From Bacteroidales bacterium (GTDB lineage: Bacteria; Bacteroidota; Bacteroidia; Bacteroidales; F082), in assembly GCA_017477425.1 (NCBI GenBank), contig JAFUVT010000029.1:1-64000 (forward strand): a DNA stretch of 64,000 nucleotides. Direction: 5' to 3'. Position 1 is the first letter of the stretch. Every line of letters begins with the position of its first letter. The notes beneath the pieces are model-generated. The model made no database searches, was not told the origin of the DNA, and saw nothing but the letters and a program-made list of their open reading frames with translations. The translations under genes and the position numbers were made by a program. Shown in pieces: positions 7,516 to 16,758 of the stretch.

Positions 7516-9108
7516 ATGAGCACATTCGACCCGCTGGATATGAACAATTACAGGATCGAGAAACTGCCCAAGATGCAGAAATCGTCCTTCGAGAAGTGGA
7601 TGGCCCGCCTCGGCGGCCCCTTGGCCATCATCGCTTTCATCGTGATTTATTGGTGCTGCCACATCGGTTTCATCGACAACCTGAACACCGAATCGTTGAC
7701 CGCTAAAGCTTTGAAGCGTTGCAACGAAATTGGTTTTGACGAGTTTCTCCGCACCAACTACGCCATGCTCGCCATCTTCGTCGCGGGTCTCATCCTCTGG
7801 ATGACGGAGGCCATCCCCAACTACCTGACCTCGCTCCTCATCATCCTCGGCATCGTGCTCTGTAACGTCACCACACAAAAGGATGCCCTCGCCCAACTCG
7901 GTCACCCTGTGATGTGGCTCAACATCCTTTCCTTCGTTTTGGCGAGTATGTTAGTCAAGACGCAATTTGCTAAGCGACTGGCCTTGGCTTTTGTCATCAA
8001 GTTCGGCAAGAGCGCCAAGGGCGTGCTTTGGAGTTTCTTGATTATCAACCTAGTGCTGTCGGCTTTCATTTCGGCCACCACGGTGAAGGCCACCATCATG
8101 CTGCCCATCTTCATGACCGTTTGCGCCATCTATGGTGCCTCCAACGGCAACCGCAACAACTTTGGCCGTAACCTCGTCATCCAGAACCTCTTCCAGGTAA
8201 ACATCGGCGCCAATGCATTCTACACCGGTAGCGGTGCCCACCTGCTGGCCATCTCGCTCATCGCCGGCTTCGTCGGCAGTTGCGACTTCGGCTATGCCGA
8301 CTGGCTCATCTCTTGCGGTCCCATGAGTGTCCTCATCCTTGTGATTGGCTTGCTGCTTGGCACATACGTCTTCTTCCCGATGAAGAAAGAGGAGCAGGTG
8401 CCTCAAATCGAAGGCGGCTTGGAGCGACTGAAGGAAGAGCTTAAGGCCATGGGAAAGATGAAGACAGAAGAATACAAGGCCGTGGCTATCTTCGTGTTGG
8501 TGCTTGTCCTTTGGGTTACGAAGGGCACCTTCCACAACATCGACGAGACCATCGTCGCCCTGTTGGGTGCTGTCCTGGCCCTGTTGCCGGGCATTGGCGT
8601 GGTGAAATGGAACGATGTCGACATCCCGTGGCACCTGATGCTCTTCTCGGCAGGTGCGTATACCTTGGGCTCGGGCCTCAATGCCACCGACCTGCCCAAC
8701 ACCATGGTCAATGCGGCTTTCGACAGCCTCGGCATCACGGCCAACACACCGTTCTGGGTGCTGTATGTCATCCTCACCTTCTTGATGATGTATTCGGGCT
8801 TGGTCTTCCAAAGCAAGACCATCCGCACCATGGTCTTCGTGCCCATCGCCTTGGGTGTGGAAGCGCGTTTCGGCTTCCCCGTCATGAGCCTCAGCCTGCC
8901 CGTGGCCATGCTCATCGAGCACTGCTACGTGCTGCCTTTCAACAGCAAACCTGCCGCCCTGTTGTACAACACCAACCAATACAGCCAGACCGACGCCTTC
9001 AAGTTCGGCATCACCATGATGACCATCTCATGGGTGCTCATCCTCGTCTGGGGCGAGACGGTGCTCCATTGGCTGGACATCACGCCAGGGTTGTTCTTTG
9101 TGAAGTAG
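7516..9108 (+). CDS. DASS/SLC13-family sodium:anion symporter
   Basis: 530 residues of inner-membrane transporter with more than ten hydrophobic segments. After a short cytoplasmic N-terminus and first helix (about residues 34-55) come MTEAIPNYLTSLLIILGI, the STTVKATIMLPI segment and a central cytoplasmic loop (residues about 290-315, KKEEQVPQIEGG). The second half repeats the architecture with WHLMLFSAGAYTLGSG and a FNSKPAALLYNTNQYSQTDAFKFG end. DASS carriers import dicarboxylates, sulfate or similar anions with sodium; the substrate cannot be told from sequence. It is preceded by a palindromic terminator, so it probably has its own promoter. Confidence 0.8.
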   Translation: MSTFDPLDMNNYRIEKLPKMQKSSFEKWMARLGGPLAIIAFIVIYWCCHIGFIDNLNTESLTAKALKRCNEIGFDEFLRTNYAMLAIFVAGLILWMTEAIPNYLTSLLIILGIVLCNVTTQKDALAQLGHPVMWLNILSFVLASMLVKTQFAKRLALAFVIKFGKSAKGVLWSFLIINLVLSAFISATTVKATIMLPIFMTVCAIYGASNGNRNNFGRNLVIQNLFQVNIGANAFYTGSGAHLLAISLIAGFVGSCDFGYADWLISCGPMSVLILVIGLLLGTYVFFPMKKEEQVPQIEGGLERLKEELKAMGKMKTEEYKAVAIFVLVLVLWVTKGTFHNIDETIVALLGAVLALLPGIGVVKWNDVDIPWHLMLFSAGAYTLGSGLNATDLPNTMVNAAFDSLGITANTPFWVLYVILTFLMMYSGLVFQSKTIRTMVFVPIALGVEARFGFPVMSLSLPVAMLIEHCYVLPFNSKPAALLYNTNQYSQTDAFKFGITMMTISWVLILVWGETVLHWLDITPGLFFVK

Positions 9109-9157
9109 GGGCTTTACTGGTTGATTTGCCTGATTTGCAAAATGTTTTGAATGGCAA

Positions 9158-10705
9158 TCACTCTTTCACAAACCTTCCGCCTATCAGTTCCTTTTCCGCG
9201 TTGTAGACGCGATAGGTGTAAATGCCCGCTTTGAGGCCCGAAACCCCCACCGTAAGCACATTCCCCTCGCCAAGGATAAACCTATCCAAGCAAGGACGGC
9301 CAAGGGCATCCGTGATGCTGATGCGGCAGCCGTTAAGACTCGCTATTCCGCTGATGTCGATGTTCAGCTCATCCCTCGCCGGGTTGGGATATGCCTTGCC
9401 TTGAATCTCTATCATAGGCATTTCCTTGACCGAGGTGGGTATGGGGCTCATATCCTCTCGGGTCAGTTTCATGACCTTGCTTGCCGCGTATGGCGACAGG
9501 AACTCGCCACCACCCATGACCAAGAGGCAGCCTCCGTCAGAATAGGGGAGAACAAACTCCGGCCAATATTTATCGTATTCGTCCTCGTCGAAATAGCGAC
9601 TGCCAAGGATTTCCATGTCACGGTCGAAAAGGCACAGCCCTGTTCGAAGGTTTTCCCCTAAATTATACCATGTGTAATAGCAGCCATACATGGTGGTGTC
9701 GTTCACCGTTGCCATGTGCTTGTTGCTGCTTTGCTCTTCATTCCTACCATCCTTATGATGGAAATTGGTTACAAAACGGTTGACAACGCCATAGTCGCGC
9801 TCCTTGCTTCCACCCAAATCGAGGTCGGCAAGGCAGAGATGATACTCGTCAATGCCATCATCTTCACATCTGGTACAAAAAACCAACATGCTGTTGTCCG
9901 AAAGAAGGTAATCGGAATAGCCTCTGTCGCCCAAAGCGAAAATGTATGTGGCTGTCCCATACCGATAGGCTTTCTGATATTGAAAGTTGTCATCGTAGAA
10001 TGCGGCTCCCATCCCTCCGTGGTCGCAAAGGAATATATAACCGTCTTCCAACGGGTTTTTGAAAATCTTATAGCACCGGAAGTCATGCAACTGGAAAATG
10101 GGGTCGTTATAAACATAGTTTTCGGGCTTTTCATAGCGGCAGGCCAATGTGTCGGCGTTTTCATCGAACCTGTACATATAAGGGAAGCGCCACCACAATT
10201 CTTCATACCATTCGCCGCAAGCCACCACGTTTCCGTCGTCTTCAACCAACAGGCAGGGGCTGCTTATCAATTCCAAGGTGTCTTGGGTGTAGACTTTGGC
10301 CTCCAATATGTCAAGGTTGTCATTGAGAACAATAGCCCACAACTCGTCGCCGCCATTATTGATCTTTGTCGTGTCCTGAATTCCTGTCGCCACCGTGAAA
10401 TAGTTGCCGTTCTTCAACTGAACGACATCCCTAAACAGAAGCATCTCTGGCAAATCCTCGCAAATGCGGCGTTCGTAACTGCCATCAGGATGCACCTTGA
10501 TGAATTGTGTGTTCCAATGGTAGATACGGCCAAACCGACCTATCAAAATGGCATCCTCCTTTGCGTCAATCATACCCGCATCGATGCGCGAGTGCTGGTT
10601 GATGTCGTTCTGGTCACCGAAGTCGAGTTCCCATTGCTGTCCGTAACTCGTCGCCGCCATAATCATCAGGCAGCAAAGCATCAAGATTTTCTTTGTCGTT
10701 TTCAT
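9158..10705 (-). CDS. Secreted protein with type IX secretion sorting domain
   Basis: 515 residues with a signal peptide (MKTTKKILMLCCLMIMAATSYG, cleaved before QQWELDF). The large central part has repeated WAIVLNDNLDILE-like strands consistent with a beta-propeller-type fold. It ends in a T9SS type A sorting domain: KAYPNPARDELNIDISG, then DALGRP, then GLKAGIYTYRVYNAEKELIGGRFVKE. The protein would cross the outer membrane through the T9SS and be attached or released at the surface. Function unknown. It is monocistronic between an upstream terminator and a convergent transporter gene. Confidence 0.75.
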   Translation of the reverse strand: MKTTKKILMLCCLMIMAATSYGQQWELDFGDQNDINQHSRIDAGMIDAKEDAILIGRFGRIYHWNTQFIKVHPDGSYERRICEDLPEMLLFRDVVQLKNGNYFTVATGIQDTTKINNGGDELWAIVLNDNLDILEAKVYTQDTLELISSPCLLVEDDGNVVACGEWYEELWWRFPYMYRFDENADTLACRYEKPENYVYNDPIFQLHDFRCYKIFKNPLEDGYIFLCDHGGMGAAFYDDNFQYQKAYRYGTATYIFALGDRGYSDYLLSDNSMLVFCTRCEDDGIDEYHLCLADLDLGGSKERDYGVVNRFVTNFHHKDGRNEEQSSNKHMATVNDTTMYGCYYTWYNLGENLRTGLCLFDRDMEILGSRYFDEDEYDKYWPEFVLPYSDGGCLLVMGGGEFLSPYAASKVMKLTREDMSPIPTSVKEMPMIEIQGKAYPNPARDELNIDISGIASLNGCRISITDALGRPCLDRFILGEGNVLTVGVSGLKAGIYTYRVYNAEKELIGGRFVKE

Positions 10706-10740
10706 ATCGCTTACTTTTTTTGAAATTGAAATTTTTCGGC

Positions 10741-10794
10741 AAAACTATAAAAAAAACAAAAACGAAAACCGCCTTGTCAAGACCCCAAGGCGGT
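10741..10794 (-). terminator. Intrinsic terminator of the AbiEii-type gene
   Basis: On the minus strand an 8-bp stem (ACCGCCTT with AAGGCGGT, 10768-10794) is followed by a long T-rich run down to 10741. It lies downstream of the toxin gene that ends at 10954 and upstream of the secreted-protein gene starting at 10705. Confidence 0.7.
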
Positions 10795-10953
10795 CTGTCC
10801 ATATCTTTTTTGGTTTTGAAAATTGCAGATTGCTGACAATCAATATCTTGAAAAAATCGGGCTTTTGAAAATGTCCCTACGATTTTTGGTTAAAGCACCC
10901 TTTAGCAAAACACCTTTTCTCGCGAAAAAATACTTGATGTATATACCACTTAA

Positions 10954-11577
10954 CTAATACCGCTTTTCGTATTCTTTTACTTTATTCAAAATGAAAGACT
11001 TGCATTGCTCCCAATCGAAGTCCACAAACATCTCTGGCATATCGAATTTTTCGGCATCTACAAAATAGGTCAAGCTCATCAAGGCACGGTATAAGGAATA
11101 ATTCGGGTATTTTTGGGCATAGAAATCCAGTATTTCTTCCAATGTGAAATGCTGTAGCAAAAAGTATATGTCGACAAAGTCTTTTCTTGAGCCTCTACCC
11201 TCTATCGCATTGATTTTCATAGCTGCAATATCCATAGGTGAGGCCAATCGCAAGCCGTCTTCCTCAACAGGATCTTCAAGCCAAGGATAAATCGAATAGT
11301 TTACAATGTCTACCTTAATTCCATTAATGTCGAAAATCCTGATGTTGGTCGATAGCTTTTGCTTTTCAACGCTTCCGTATTTTCTTAAAATCCCAAACAT
11401 TTCTTCCCCATCAACATCAAAAGCACCAAAGAAATCGAGGTCAATCGAGGAACGGTGGCCATATTGCAACGCCAAGGCTGTCCCACCAACGAGACGACAA
11501 TCTTTAAGAAAAGGCTCTTGCGTCAAACGTTTTAGGAGTTCCAAAGTGTCGGGAACGATTGTGCGAAATGATAGCAT
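10954..11577 (-). CDS. AbiEii/AbiGii-family nucleotidyltransferase toxin
   Basis: 207 residues of the MNT-fold nucleotidyltransferase family. The signature CRLVGGTALALQYGHRSSID and following LDFF hold the GG-x-A and Asp-Asp catalytic positions; VDIVNY supplies the third acidic residue; IAAMKINAIEGRGSRKDFVD is the typical later helix. AbiEii toxins transfer nucleotides to tRNA or other targets in type IV toxin-antitoxin and abortive infection systems. ATG 11577 is chosen because AAAGGAGG lies just upstream; an in-frame ATG at 11658 has no such site. It overlaps the DUF6922 gene by 46 bases, a typical antitoxin-toxin arrangement. Confidence 0.8.
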   Translation of the reverse strand: MLSFRTIVPDTLELLKRLTQEPFLKDCRLVGGTALALQYGHRSSIDLDFFGAFDVDGEEMFGILRKYGSVEKQKLSTNIRIFDINGIKVDIVNYSIYPWLEDPVEEDGLRLASPMDIAAMKINAIEGRGSRKDFVDIYFLLQHFTLEEILDFYAQKYPNYSLYRALMSLTYFVDAEKFDMPEMFVDFDWEQCKSFILNKVKEYEKRY

Positions 11578-11837
11578 CTGAAATCCTCCTTTTTCCGTCC
11601 AGAAAGGCAGCAAATAAAAGACAAAGCGACGGGATCCAAAGTCCTTAAATTCATGCAAACATAAGTGATTTTATCCATTCCATAATAATGCTTAATGTAA
11701 TGCCAATCATTCATGTTTCCATATTCCAAAACCCTGGGGATAAGCCATTCGGCGCTTTTGTCAATATCGAAATGGGTCGTATCGACATCCCAAAAAAGAA
11801 GTGGGCTAAGGCCGTGTAACTTATCCAAGTTTTCCAT
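11532..11837 (-). CDS. DUF6922-type putative antitoxin
   Basis: 101 residues with the pattern SPLLFWDVDTTHFDIDKSA, then RVLEYGNMNDWHYIKHYYG, then YVCMNLRTLDPVALSFICCL. This is the small protein family commonly encoded before AbiEii-like toxins in Bacteroidota. It has no membrane segment. It starts at 11837 downstream of a TAACTTTG -7 box and its 3' end overlaps the toxin start, so the two are co-translated. Role as antitoxin is inferred from context. Confidence 0.7.
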   Translation of the reverse strand: MENLDKLHGLSPLLFWDVDTTHFDIDKSAEWLIPRVLEYGNMNDWHYIKHYYGMDKITYVCMNLRTLDPVALSFICCLSGRKKEDFRCYHFAQSFPTLWNS

Positions 11838-11868
11838 GATTATTCGTCTACCGTGTAGTTTCAGGTGG

Positions 11869-11876
11869 CAAAGTTA
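11869..11876 (-). promoter_or_regulatory. -7 promoter box for the AbiEii operon
   Basis: TAACTTTG on the minus strand matches the Bacteroidota consensus TAnnTTTG, 32 bases before the DUF6922 start codon. Confidence 0.6.
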
Positions 11877-11995
11877 GGGGTTTCTTTCCAATTGCGCAAG
11901 CCTTTTTTGCATTGCCAATGCTGATGTTCATTGTTTGCCTTGAGACAACTTTTGCATTTCGATTGTTTTTTTTTGCCAAAATCCACAAAAACCCC

Positions 11996-12003
11996 TATCT
12001 TTG
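11996..12003 (+). promoter_or_regulatory. -7 promoter box for the lamin-tail secreted protein
   Basis: TATCTTTG matches TAnnTTTG. A TTTTG about 20 bases upstream (11971-11975) can serve as the -33 element. The start codon follows at 12028. Confidence 0.65.
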
Positions 12004-12027
12004 TCCTCTCCTAAAAACGCTAACGCC

Positions 12028-14610
12028 ATGAAAAAGATACTCTTATTCCTGTTTTTGCTGCCTTTCTCTCTTTTCGCACAAGTCACTGACGACTTCTCCG
12101 ACGGCGACTTCAGCCAAAACCCTGCCTGGTCGGGAACGACGGAGCAATATATCGTCAACAGCAACCAGCAACTGCAACTCAACGCCGAAGGCGAGGGGAC
12201 GGCCTATCTTTCCTTGCCCATCACCGAATACGAGACCATGGAATGGCAGTTCTGGATTCGGGAGGCTTTCGCCCCGTCGGGCAACAACTACACCGATGTG
12301 TGGCTCAGCGCCGACCAAGCCGACTTGAGCCAAGCCACGCAAGGCTATTTCCTGCGTTTCGGCGAAGGCGGCAGCAACGATGCCATCGAGCTGTTCCGCA
12401 AGGACGTCGATGGGCAACAGAGCGTCTGCCGAGGCACAGACGGCACCATCGCGGCCTCGTTTGCGGTGGCGGTCAAGGTGACCTGCGACCGCGAAGGCAA
12501 CTGGATGATTCAGGCTTGCTATGACAACTCGGGCGTTTACGTCATCGAGGCCCAAGGCGTTGACGACAGCTATGGCAAAGGCGGCTATTTCGGCTTTTGG
12601 TCCAAGTTCACGTCGAGCAACGCGAAGAAGTTTTATTTCGATGACATCTACGTCGGGCCGCGCATCATCGACCACGAGCCGCCCCAACTCCTGACTTGCG
12701 AGGTGCTCGACTTGACGCACTTGCAACTGGCTTTCAACGAGGCTCTGGATGAAGTCACGGCAATGAATCCATCCAATTATGCCATCGACAACGGCTTGGG
12801 TCATCCGGCCAGCGTTAGTTTCGGCGACAATCTGGCTTTTGTCGTCCTGGAATTGGAGCGCGAAATCGGCAACGGCATTAATTACACGCTGACCGTCAGC
12901 GGCATCAAAGACCTGTGGAACAACATGATGGAGCCGACCTCCATGGCCTTCTCCATCTACGAAGCCTCAGAATACGACATTGTCATCAACGAGATTATGG
13001 CGGATCCCAATCCCGTGGTGGGCCTGCCCGAATGGGAATTTGTGGAACTTTACAACGCCACTGACTTCGGCATCGACCTGAAAGACTGGCAGATACAAAT
13101 CGGCTCGAACGACAACACCTTTGGAAGTTTCGTCCTCGAGCCGCATGGCTATGTCATCCTGTGTCACAACGACGCCGTGTCCGAACTGCGTGAATATGGC
13201 GACTGTATCGGCTTCGGCTCTTTCTCGGTGGGCAACACCTCTTCGGCGATGTATCTTTACAGTAAGGCGGGCACACTGATTTCGAGGGTCAGCTTCAGCA
13301 ACACTTGGTACCACGATACGAACAAAGCCAATGGCGGCTGGTCGGTGGAGCAAATCGACCCGCTGACCCCCTGTGCGGGTGCCTCCAACTGGACGGCTTC
13401 TGTTGACGCCTCAGGCGGCACGCCGGGCCGCATCAATTCTGTCAATGGCGAAAACGACGTCCAGCCCAAGGTGGAGCGCGTGAGCATGTTTGGCAACCAA
13501 ATTGTCCAGCTTTGGTTCGACCAACAGATGGATGCTACCAGTTTGATGGAAACGTACCACTTCCTTGTGGAAGAGACAGGCGAGCAACCCCAGCAGGCTG
13601 TCGTCAATCCCCTGGATGGCACCTACGTAGAGCTGCAATTCGCCCTAGGCTTTGAGCAAGGCATCGTCTACACCTTGGTTATTAATGGCGTCGCCAACTG
13701 CGTGGGCAACGCCATCGAAGCCGACACACGCGTGCAGTTCGGCATCCCGAATGAGATTGCCGAAGGCGAAATTCTGATTAACGAAATCCTTTTCGACCCG
13801 ATTTCTCCTGGCGTGGACTATGTGGAGCTTTACAACAACACCGACAAGACCTTCGACCTCAGCACCTTGATGCTCGGCGTGATTCGCGAAGGCACCTTCC
13901 CCAATCCCGCCGACACCACCTTGAAGGAAATCACCGCCGACAGCCGTTTGTTCTTGCCGAACACTTACGTTCTACTCTCCACCAACAGCGAAATCGTGGG
14001 CGAGCAATACGATTGCCCGACCGACAACTTCGTGCAGATGGCTTCGTTCCCGAGCTACGCCAACGCGGGCGGCACGGCCATCCTCATGGGCAAGGGCGGC
14101 ACCATGGTCGACCAGATGGCTTTCTCCGAAAAGATGCATTATCCGTTGCTGAAAGTGACTAAAGGTGTGGCTTTGGAGCGCGTCAGCTTCGACCAGCCCT
14201 CGATGGATGCCGACAACTGGCATTCAGCCGCCGAAAGCGTGCACTTCGGAACGCCTGGTCAACCCAACTCGATGAGGCAAACCGCCGAGCCTTCCAACGA
14301 CGAAATCTCCATCAGCCCCGATGTGTTCTCGCCCGATGGCGACGGCTACGACGATGCCTGTTTCATCAACTACCGTTTCGACGAGGCGGGTTACACGATG
14401 AACATCTATATCTTCAACGTGGCGGGACAATTAATCCGTCATTTGGTGAAAGGCGAGTTGGTGGGGCAGGAGGGCAGCGCCCTTTGGAACGGCCTCGACA
14501 ACAACGGCAACAAGGCTCCCGTCGGCATTTATGTCGTCGTGACCGAGGTGTTCAATTTCAACGGTACGGTGAAACAATTCAAGAATGCCGCCGTGGTGGG
14601 GACGCGCTAA
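12028..14610 (+). CDS. Large secreted lamin-tail protein with gliding-motility-type C-terminal domain
   Basis: 860 residues with a signal peptide (MKKILLFLFLLPFSLFAQ). Domain order: a jelly-roll/laminin-G-like segment to about residue 210; an Ig-like (Big_5 type) domain beginning DHEPPQLLTCEVLD; a lamin-tail domain (DIVINEIMADPNPVVGLPEW); a second Ig-like domain (VERVSMFGNQIVQLWF); a second lamin-tail domain (EILINEILFDPISPGVDY); and a CHU_C/FlgD-like end (ISPDVFSPDGDGYDD ... NGNKAPVGIYVVV). The last domain type is linked to export by the T9SS. The start is set at 12028, since the promoter box at 11996-12003 excludes the upstream ATG at 12001. It is convergent with the phosphatase gene. Confidence 0.75.
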   Translation: MKKILLFLFLLPFSLFAQVTDDFSDGDFSQNPAWSGTTEQYIVNSNQQLQLNAEGEGTAYLSLPITEYETMEWQFWIREAFAPSGNNYTDVWLSADQADLSQATQGYFLRFGEGGSNDAIELFRKDVDGQQSVCRGTDGTIAASFAVAVKVTCDREGNWMIQACYDNSGVYVIEAQGVDDSYGKGGYFGFWSKFTSSNAKKFYFDDIYVGPRIIDHEPPQLLTCEVLDLTHLQLAFNEALDEVTAMNPSNYAIDNGLGHPASVSFGDNLAFVVLELEREIGNGINYTLTVSGIKDLWNNMMEPTSMAFSIYEASEYDIVINEIMADPNPVVGLPEWEFVELYNATDFGIDLKDWQIQIGSNDNTFGSFVLEPHGYVILCHNDAVSELREYGDCIGFGSFSVGNTSSAMYLYSKAGTLISRVSFSNTWYHDTNKANGGWSVEQIDPLTPCAGASNWTASVDASGGTPGRINSVNGENDVQPKVERVSMFGNQIVQLWFDQQMDATSLMETYHFLVEETGEQPQQAVVNPLDGTYVELQFALGFEQGIVYTLVINGVANCVGNAIEADTRVQFGIPNEIAEGEILINEILFDPISPGVDYVELYNNTDKTFDLSTLMLGVIREGTFPNPADTTLKEITADSRLFLPNTYVLLSTNSEIVGEQYDCPTDNFVQMASFPSYANAGGTAILMGKGGTMVDQMAFSEKMHYPLLKVTKGVALERVSFDQPSMDADNWHSAAESVHFGTPGQPNSMRQTAEPSNDEISISPDVFSPDGDGYDDACFINYRFDEAGYTMNIYIFNVAGQLIRHLVKGELVGQEGSALWNGLDNNGNKAPVGIYVVVTEVFNFNGTVKQFKNAAVVGTR

Positions 14611-14615
14611 TCTGT

Positions 14616-14645
14616 TGTAGAGACGTTGCGCGCAACGTCTCTACA
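14616..14645. repeat. 30-bp palindrome (repeat family A, copy 2)
   Basis: A perfect palindrome with centre TTGCGCGCAA and outer arms TGTAGAGACG lies between two convergent genes. Its right end contains the stop codon of the phosphatase gene (14641-14643). It probably terminates both transcripts. Confidence 0.75.
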
Positions 14646-15351
14646 TATCCATATTCGATTGCGCCACAATCTCTTTCGTATCAGGGTTGAAGGCCGTCAG
14701 GTTGCCCAGTCCAGGCTTGTCGGTCACGAAGACCCCGTTGTCCAAGGCGATGAAATCGTAGTTGTCATTTTGTTCGATGACGAGCGTCATGAAGCTGTAG
14801 TCGACGGGGATGTGGCCATGAATGATTTTCTTGCCGTGCGATTTGTTGAAGTCGACCTTGAAGCGTCGTGTCCACATCATGCTGCGCTCGTCTTCAAACG
14901 GGTCGGCGATGCTGAAGTTCATGCCCGCATGGACGAGAATATATTCCTCCAACTCGATGTAAGGCACGCAGGCGTTCATCCAGTCGATGTAAAGCTGCGG
15001 AATCTCGCGCGGATGCTTCACCCCGAAGCTGGCCAAAGTCGTTTTTGCACCCACTGCTTCCCATTCCTTCTGCTCGGGGTGCTTGCCGCCGAAGAGCTTC
15101 TTCTTTTGGTCGGCTTCGAAGGCTTTCACGCACATGTCTTCGTGGTTGCCTTTCAGGAAATGCACGTCATACTCTTCCTTTTGGAGGTGCATCAGATAGT
15201 CGATGACGCCTTTGCCGTCGGGGCCACGGTCTATGTAGTCGCCCAAGAAGAAGAGTTGGTCATGCTTGGTGACCTTGAGCATGTTTTCAAGAAGCACCTT
15301 CAGCGTTTTGACGCAGCCGTGAATATCAGGGATGATCCAGCGTTGTGCCAT
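14641..15351 (-). CDS. PPP-family metallophosphatase (serine/threonine phosphatase-like)
   Basis: 236 residues with the three metal-binding motifs of the PPP/calcineurin superfamily near the N-terminus: PDIHG (residue 8), GDYIDRG (37) and GNHE (68), then VHAG and HGHIPVDY for the later histidines. Such enzymes hydrolyse phosphoproteins or dinucleoside tetraphosphates (ApaH-like). Length fits small bacterial PPP enzymes. It is 10 bases downstream of the acyltransferase gene on the same strand, likely one operon. The stop lies inside the family-A palindrome. Confidence 0.85.
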   Translation of the reverse strand: MAQRWIIPDIHGCVKTLKVLLENMLKVTKHDQLFFLGDYIDRGPDGKGVIDYLMHLQKEEYDVHFLKGNHEDMCVKAFEADQKKKLFGGKHPEQKEWEAVGAKTTLASFGVKHPREIPQLYIDWMNACVPYIELEEYILVHAGMNFSIADPFEDERSMMWTRRFKVDFNKSHGKKIIHGHIPVDYSFMTLVIEQNDNYDFIALDNGVFVTDKPGLGNLTAFNPDTKEIVAQSNMDM

Positions 15352-15361
15352 ACTATGAGTT

Positions 15362-16651
15362 TTAGAACAACTTGTTGATATTCAATGCTTCATATTGCTT
15401 GCGGAGTTGGTTCTTAAAGGTCCAGCGCACATCGGAGATCCAGCGGCGCGACAGCTCGCAGTAGTCCACGAAGACGCGATAAGAGAAAAACAGGATTACG
15501 GTGCCCAACAAAGCCCACGGCCAATGCAGGTTGCAGAACAAAATGATGGTGCCGACGATGAAAATGAGGGGTGACAGCACAAACCTGACGCCGAAACTGA
15601 CGGTATTGCCAAAAGCGGGGTCTTTCAATTTGCTTCGGATAATCAGTGTGGTGACCCAAGTGGGGAGATTGACGATGGCCGATGCCGCAAAATAAGGGAG
15701 TCCCACCAGCAGCACGGCGAGCTTCCACAACGAATTGACCAGAGGCTTGCGCTTGGCGGTCGACATGACCGAAATTTTCTGTCTTTTGCGCTCTGTGGCA
15801 AAATCGAGCACCTTTTGGAAAAGATCCTTTGCTTCTTCTGGTTGCTCTTCTCTGTATTTCAACACGTTGGCTACGGTGCTACGGTTGCGGAGCATCTTCT
15901 TATAAAGTCCGCCGGCGCGTTTTTCGTTCTTCATCTTCACAATCTCCCAGATGGCATCGTAGTCTTCGTCGTCGGGGATGTAAGTGAACAATTTGGAGAT
16001 TTCGTCGTGCAGTCGCTCTTTCAGGATGTTGATATTGGCGGCTTCGTTCTCCTCGGTCGTAGACTTAAGGAATTCGGTCACGTTGATGGCTTGCCCGAAC
16101 TGAATCATAGCGGTGCTGCGATAACGGAAATAATCGCCATATTCGATGGCTGTGGGGACAATATAGACGGGCTTTTGGTCACCGAATTGCTTGTTGGCGT
16201 CAACGGCGATGTGAAACAGGCCTTTGCTCAAGCGGAGCAGCGAGTGCTTGGTGCGGTGCATGCCCTCGGGAAAGAGGTAGAGGTCGACATTGTCGTGGAT
16301 GACATCTACGGCCTTGTTGAGCGAGTCGTCGTTTTGGCGGACGGCAGCCACGCCATTACGGATACGGAAGATAGGCAGGATGCGCAAAAAATGCAGTATC
16401 TTGGCAATCACTGGGTTTTTGAAAATGTCGCCACGCGCGATGAACACTTTCTTCACGTTGTTCGACGACAACAGCACCAAGGCGTCCATCAGCGTATTGC
16501 TATGGTTGACGCCGAAGATGACAGCCGAGTCCTTCGGGACATTCTCCTTCCCGTGCACTTCAAACCTTCGGTACGACGTCCTCGTATGCCAGTTGACATA
16601 AGGCAGGAAAAACGAATACCAAAAGTCAGGATCTTGAATTTTCTTAGCCAT
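15362..16651 (-). CDS. PlsC-like acyltransferase with C-terminal membrane segments
   Basis: 429 residues. The acyltransferase core has motif I NHSNTLMDAL (catalytic His, with five residues to Asp as in long GPAT-like members), FIARGDIF, FRIRNG, and motif III LFPEGMHRTKHSL, followed by VPTAIEYGDY. The C-terminal part has two or three hydrophobic segments (about residues 325-400), so the enzyme sits in the inner membrane. It likely transfers acyl chains to glycerol-phosphate or lysophosphatidate in phospholipid synthesis. ATG 16651 is chosen because similarity starts there; the in-frame ATG 66 bases earlier encodes a non-conserved leader. Confidence 0.8.
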   Translation of the reverse strand: MAKKIQDPDFWYSFFLPYVNWHTRTSYRRFEVHGKENVPKDSAVIFGVNHSNTLMDALVLLSSNNVKKVFIARGDIFKNPVIAKILHFLRILPIFRIRNGVAAVRQNDDSLNKAVDVIHDNVDLYLFPEGMHRTKHSLLRLSKGLFHIAVDANKQFGDQKPVYIVPTAIEYGDYFRYRSTAMIQFGQAINVTEFLKSTTEENEAANINILKERLHDEISKLFTYIPDDEDYDAIWEIVKMKNEKRAGGLYKKMLRNRSTVANVLKYREEQPEEAKDLFQKVLDFATERKRQKISVMSTAKRKPLVNSLWKLAVLLVGLPYFAASAIVNLPTWVTTLIIRSKLKDPAFGNTVSFGVRFVLSPLIFIVGTIILFCNLHWPWALLGTVILFFSYRVFVDYCELSRRWISDVRWTFKNQLRKQYEALNINKLF

Positions 16652-16758
16652 TTCAGTTTTCGAATAAAGGTACAAAATTACATATTTCCCCCTTACATAG
16701 GCCTTTTTTTCAATCAAATCATAAAATTTCGTACTTTTACCGCCCCAAAACGCACGAA

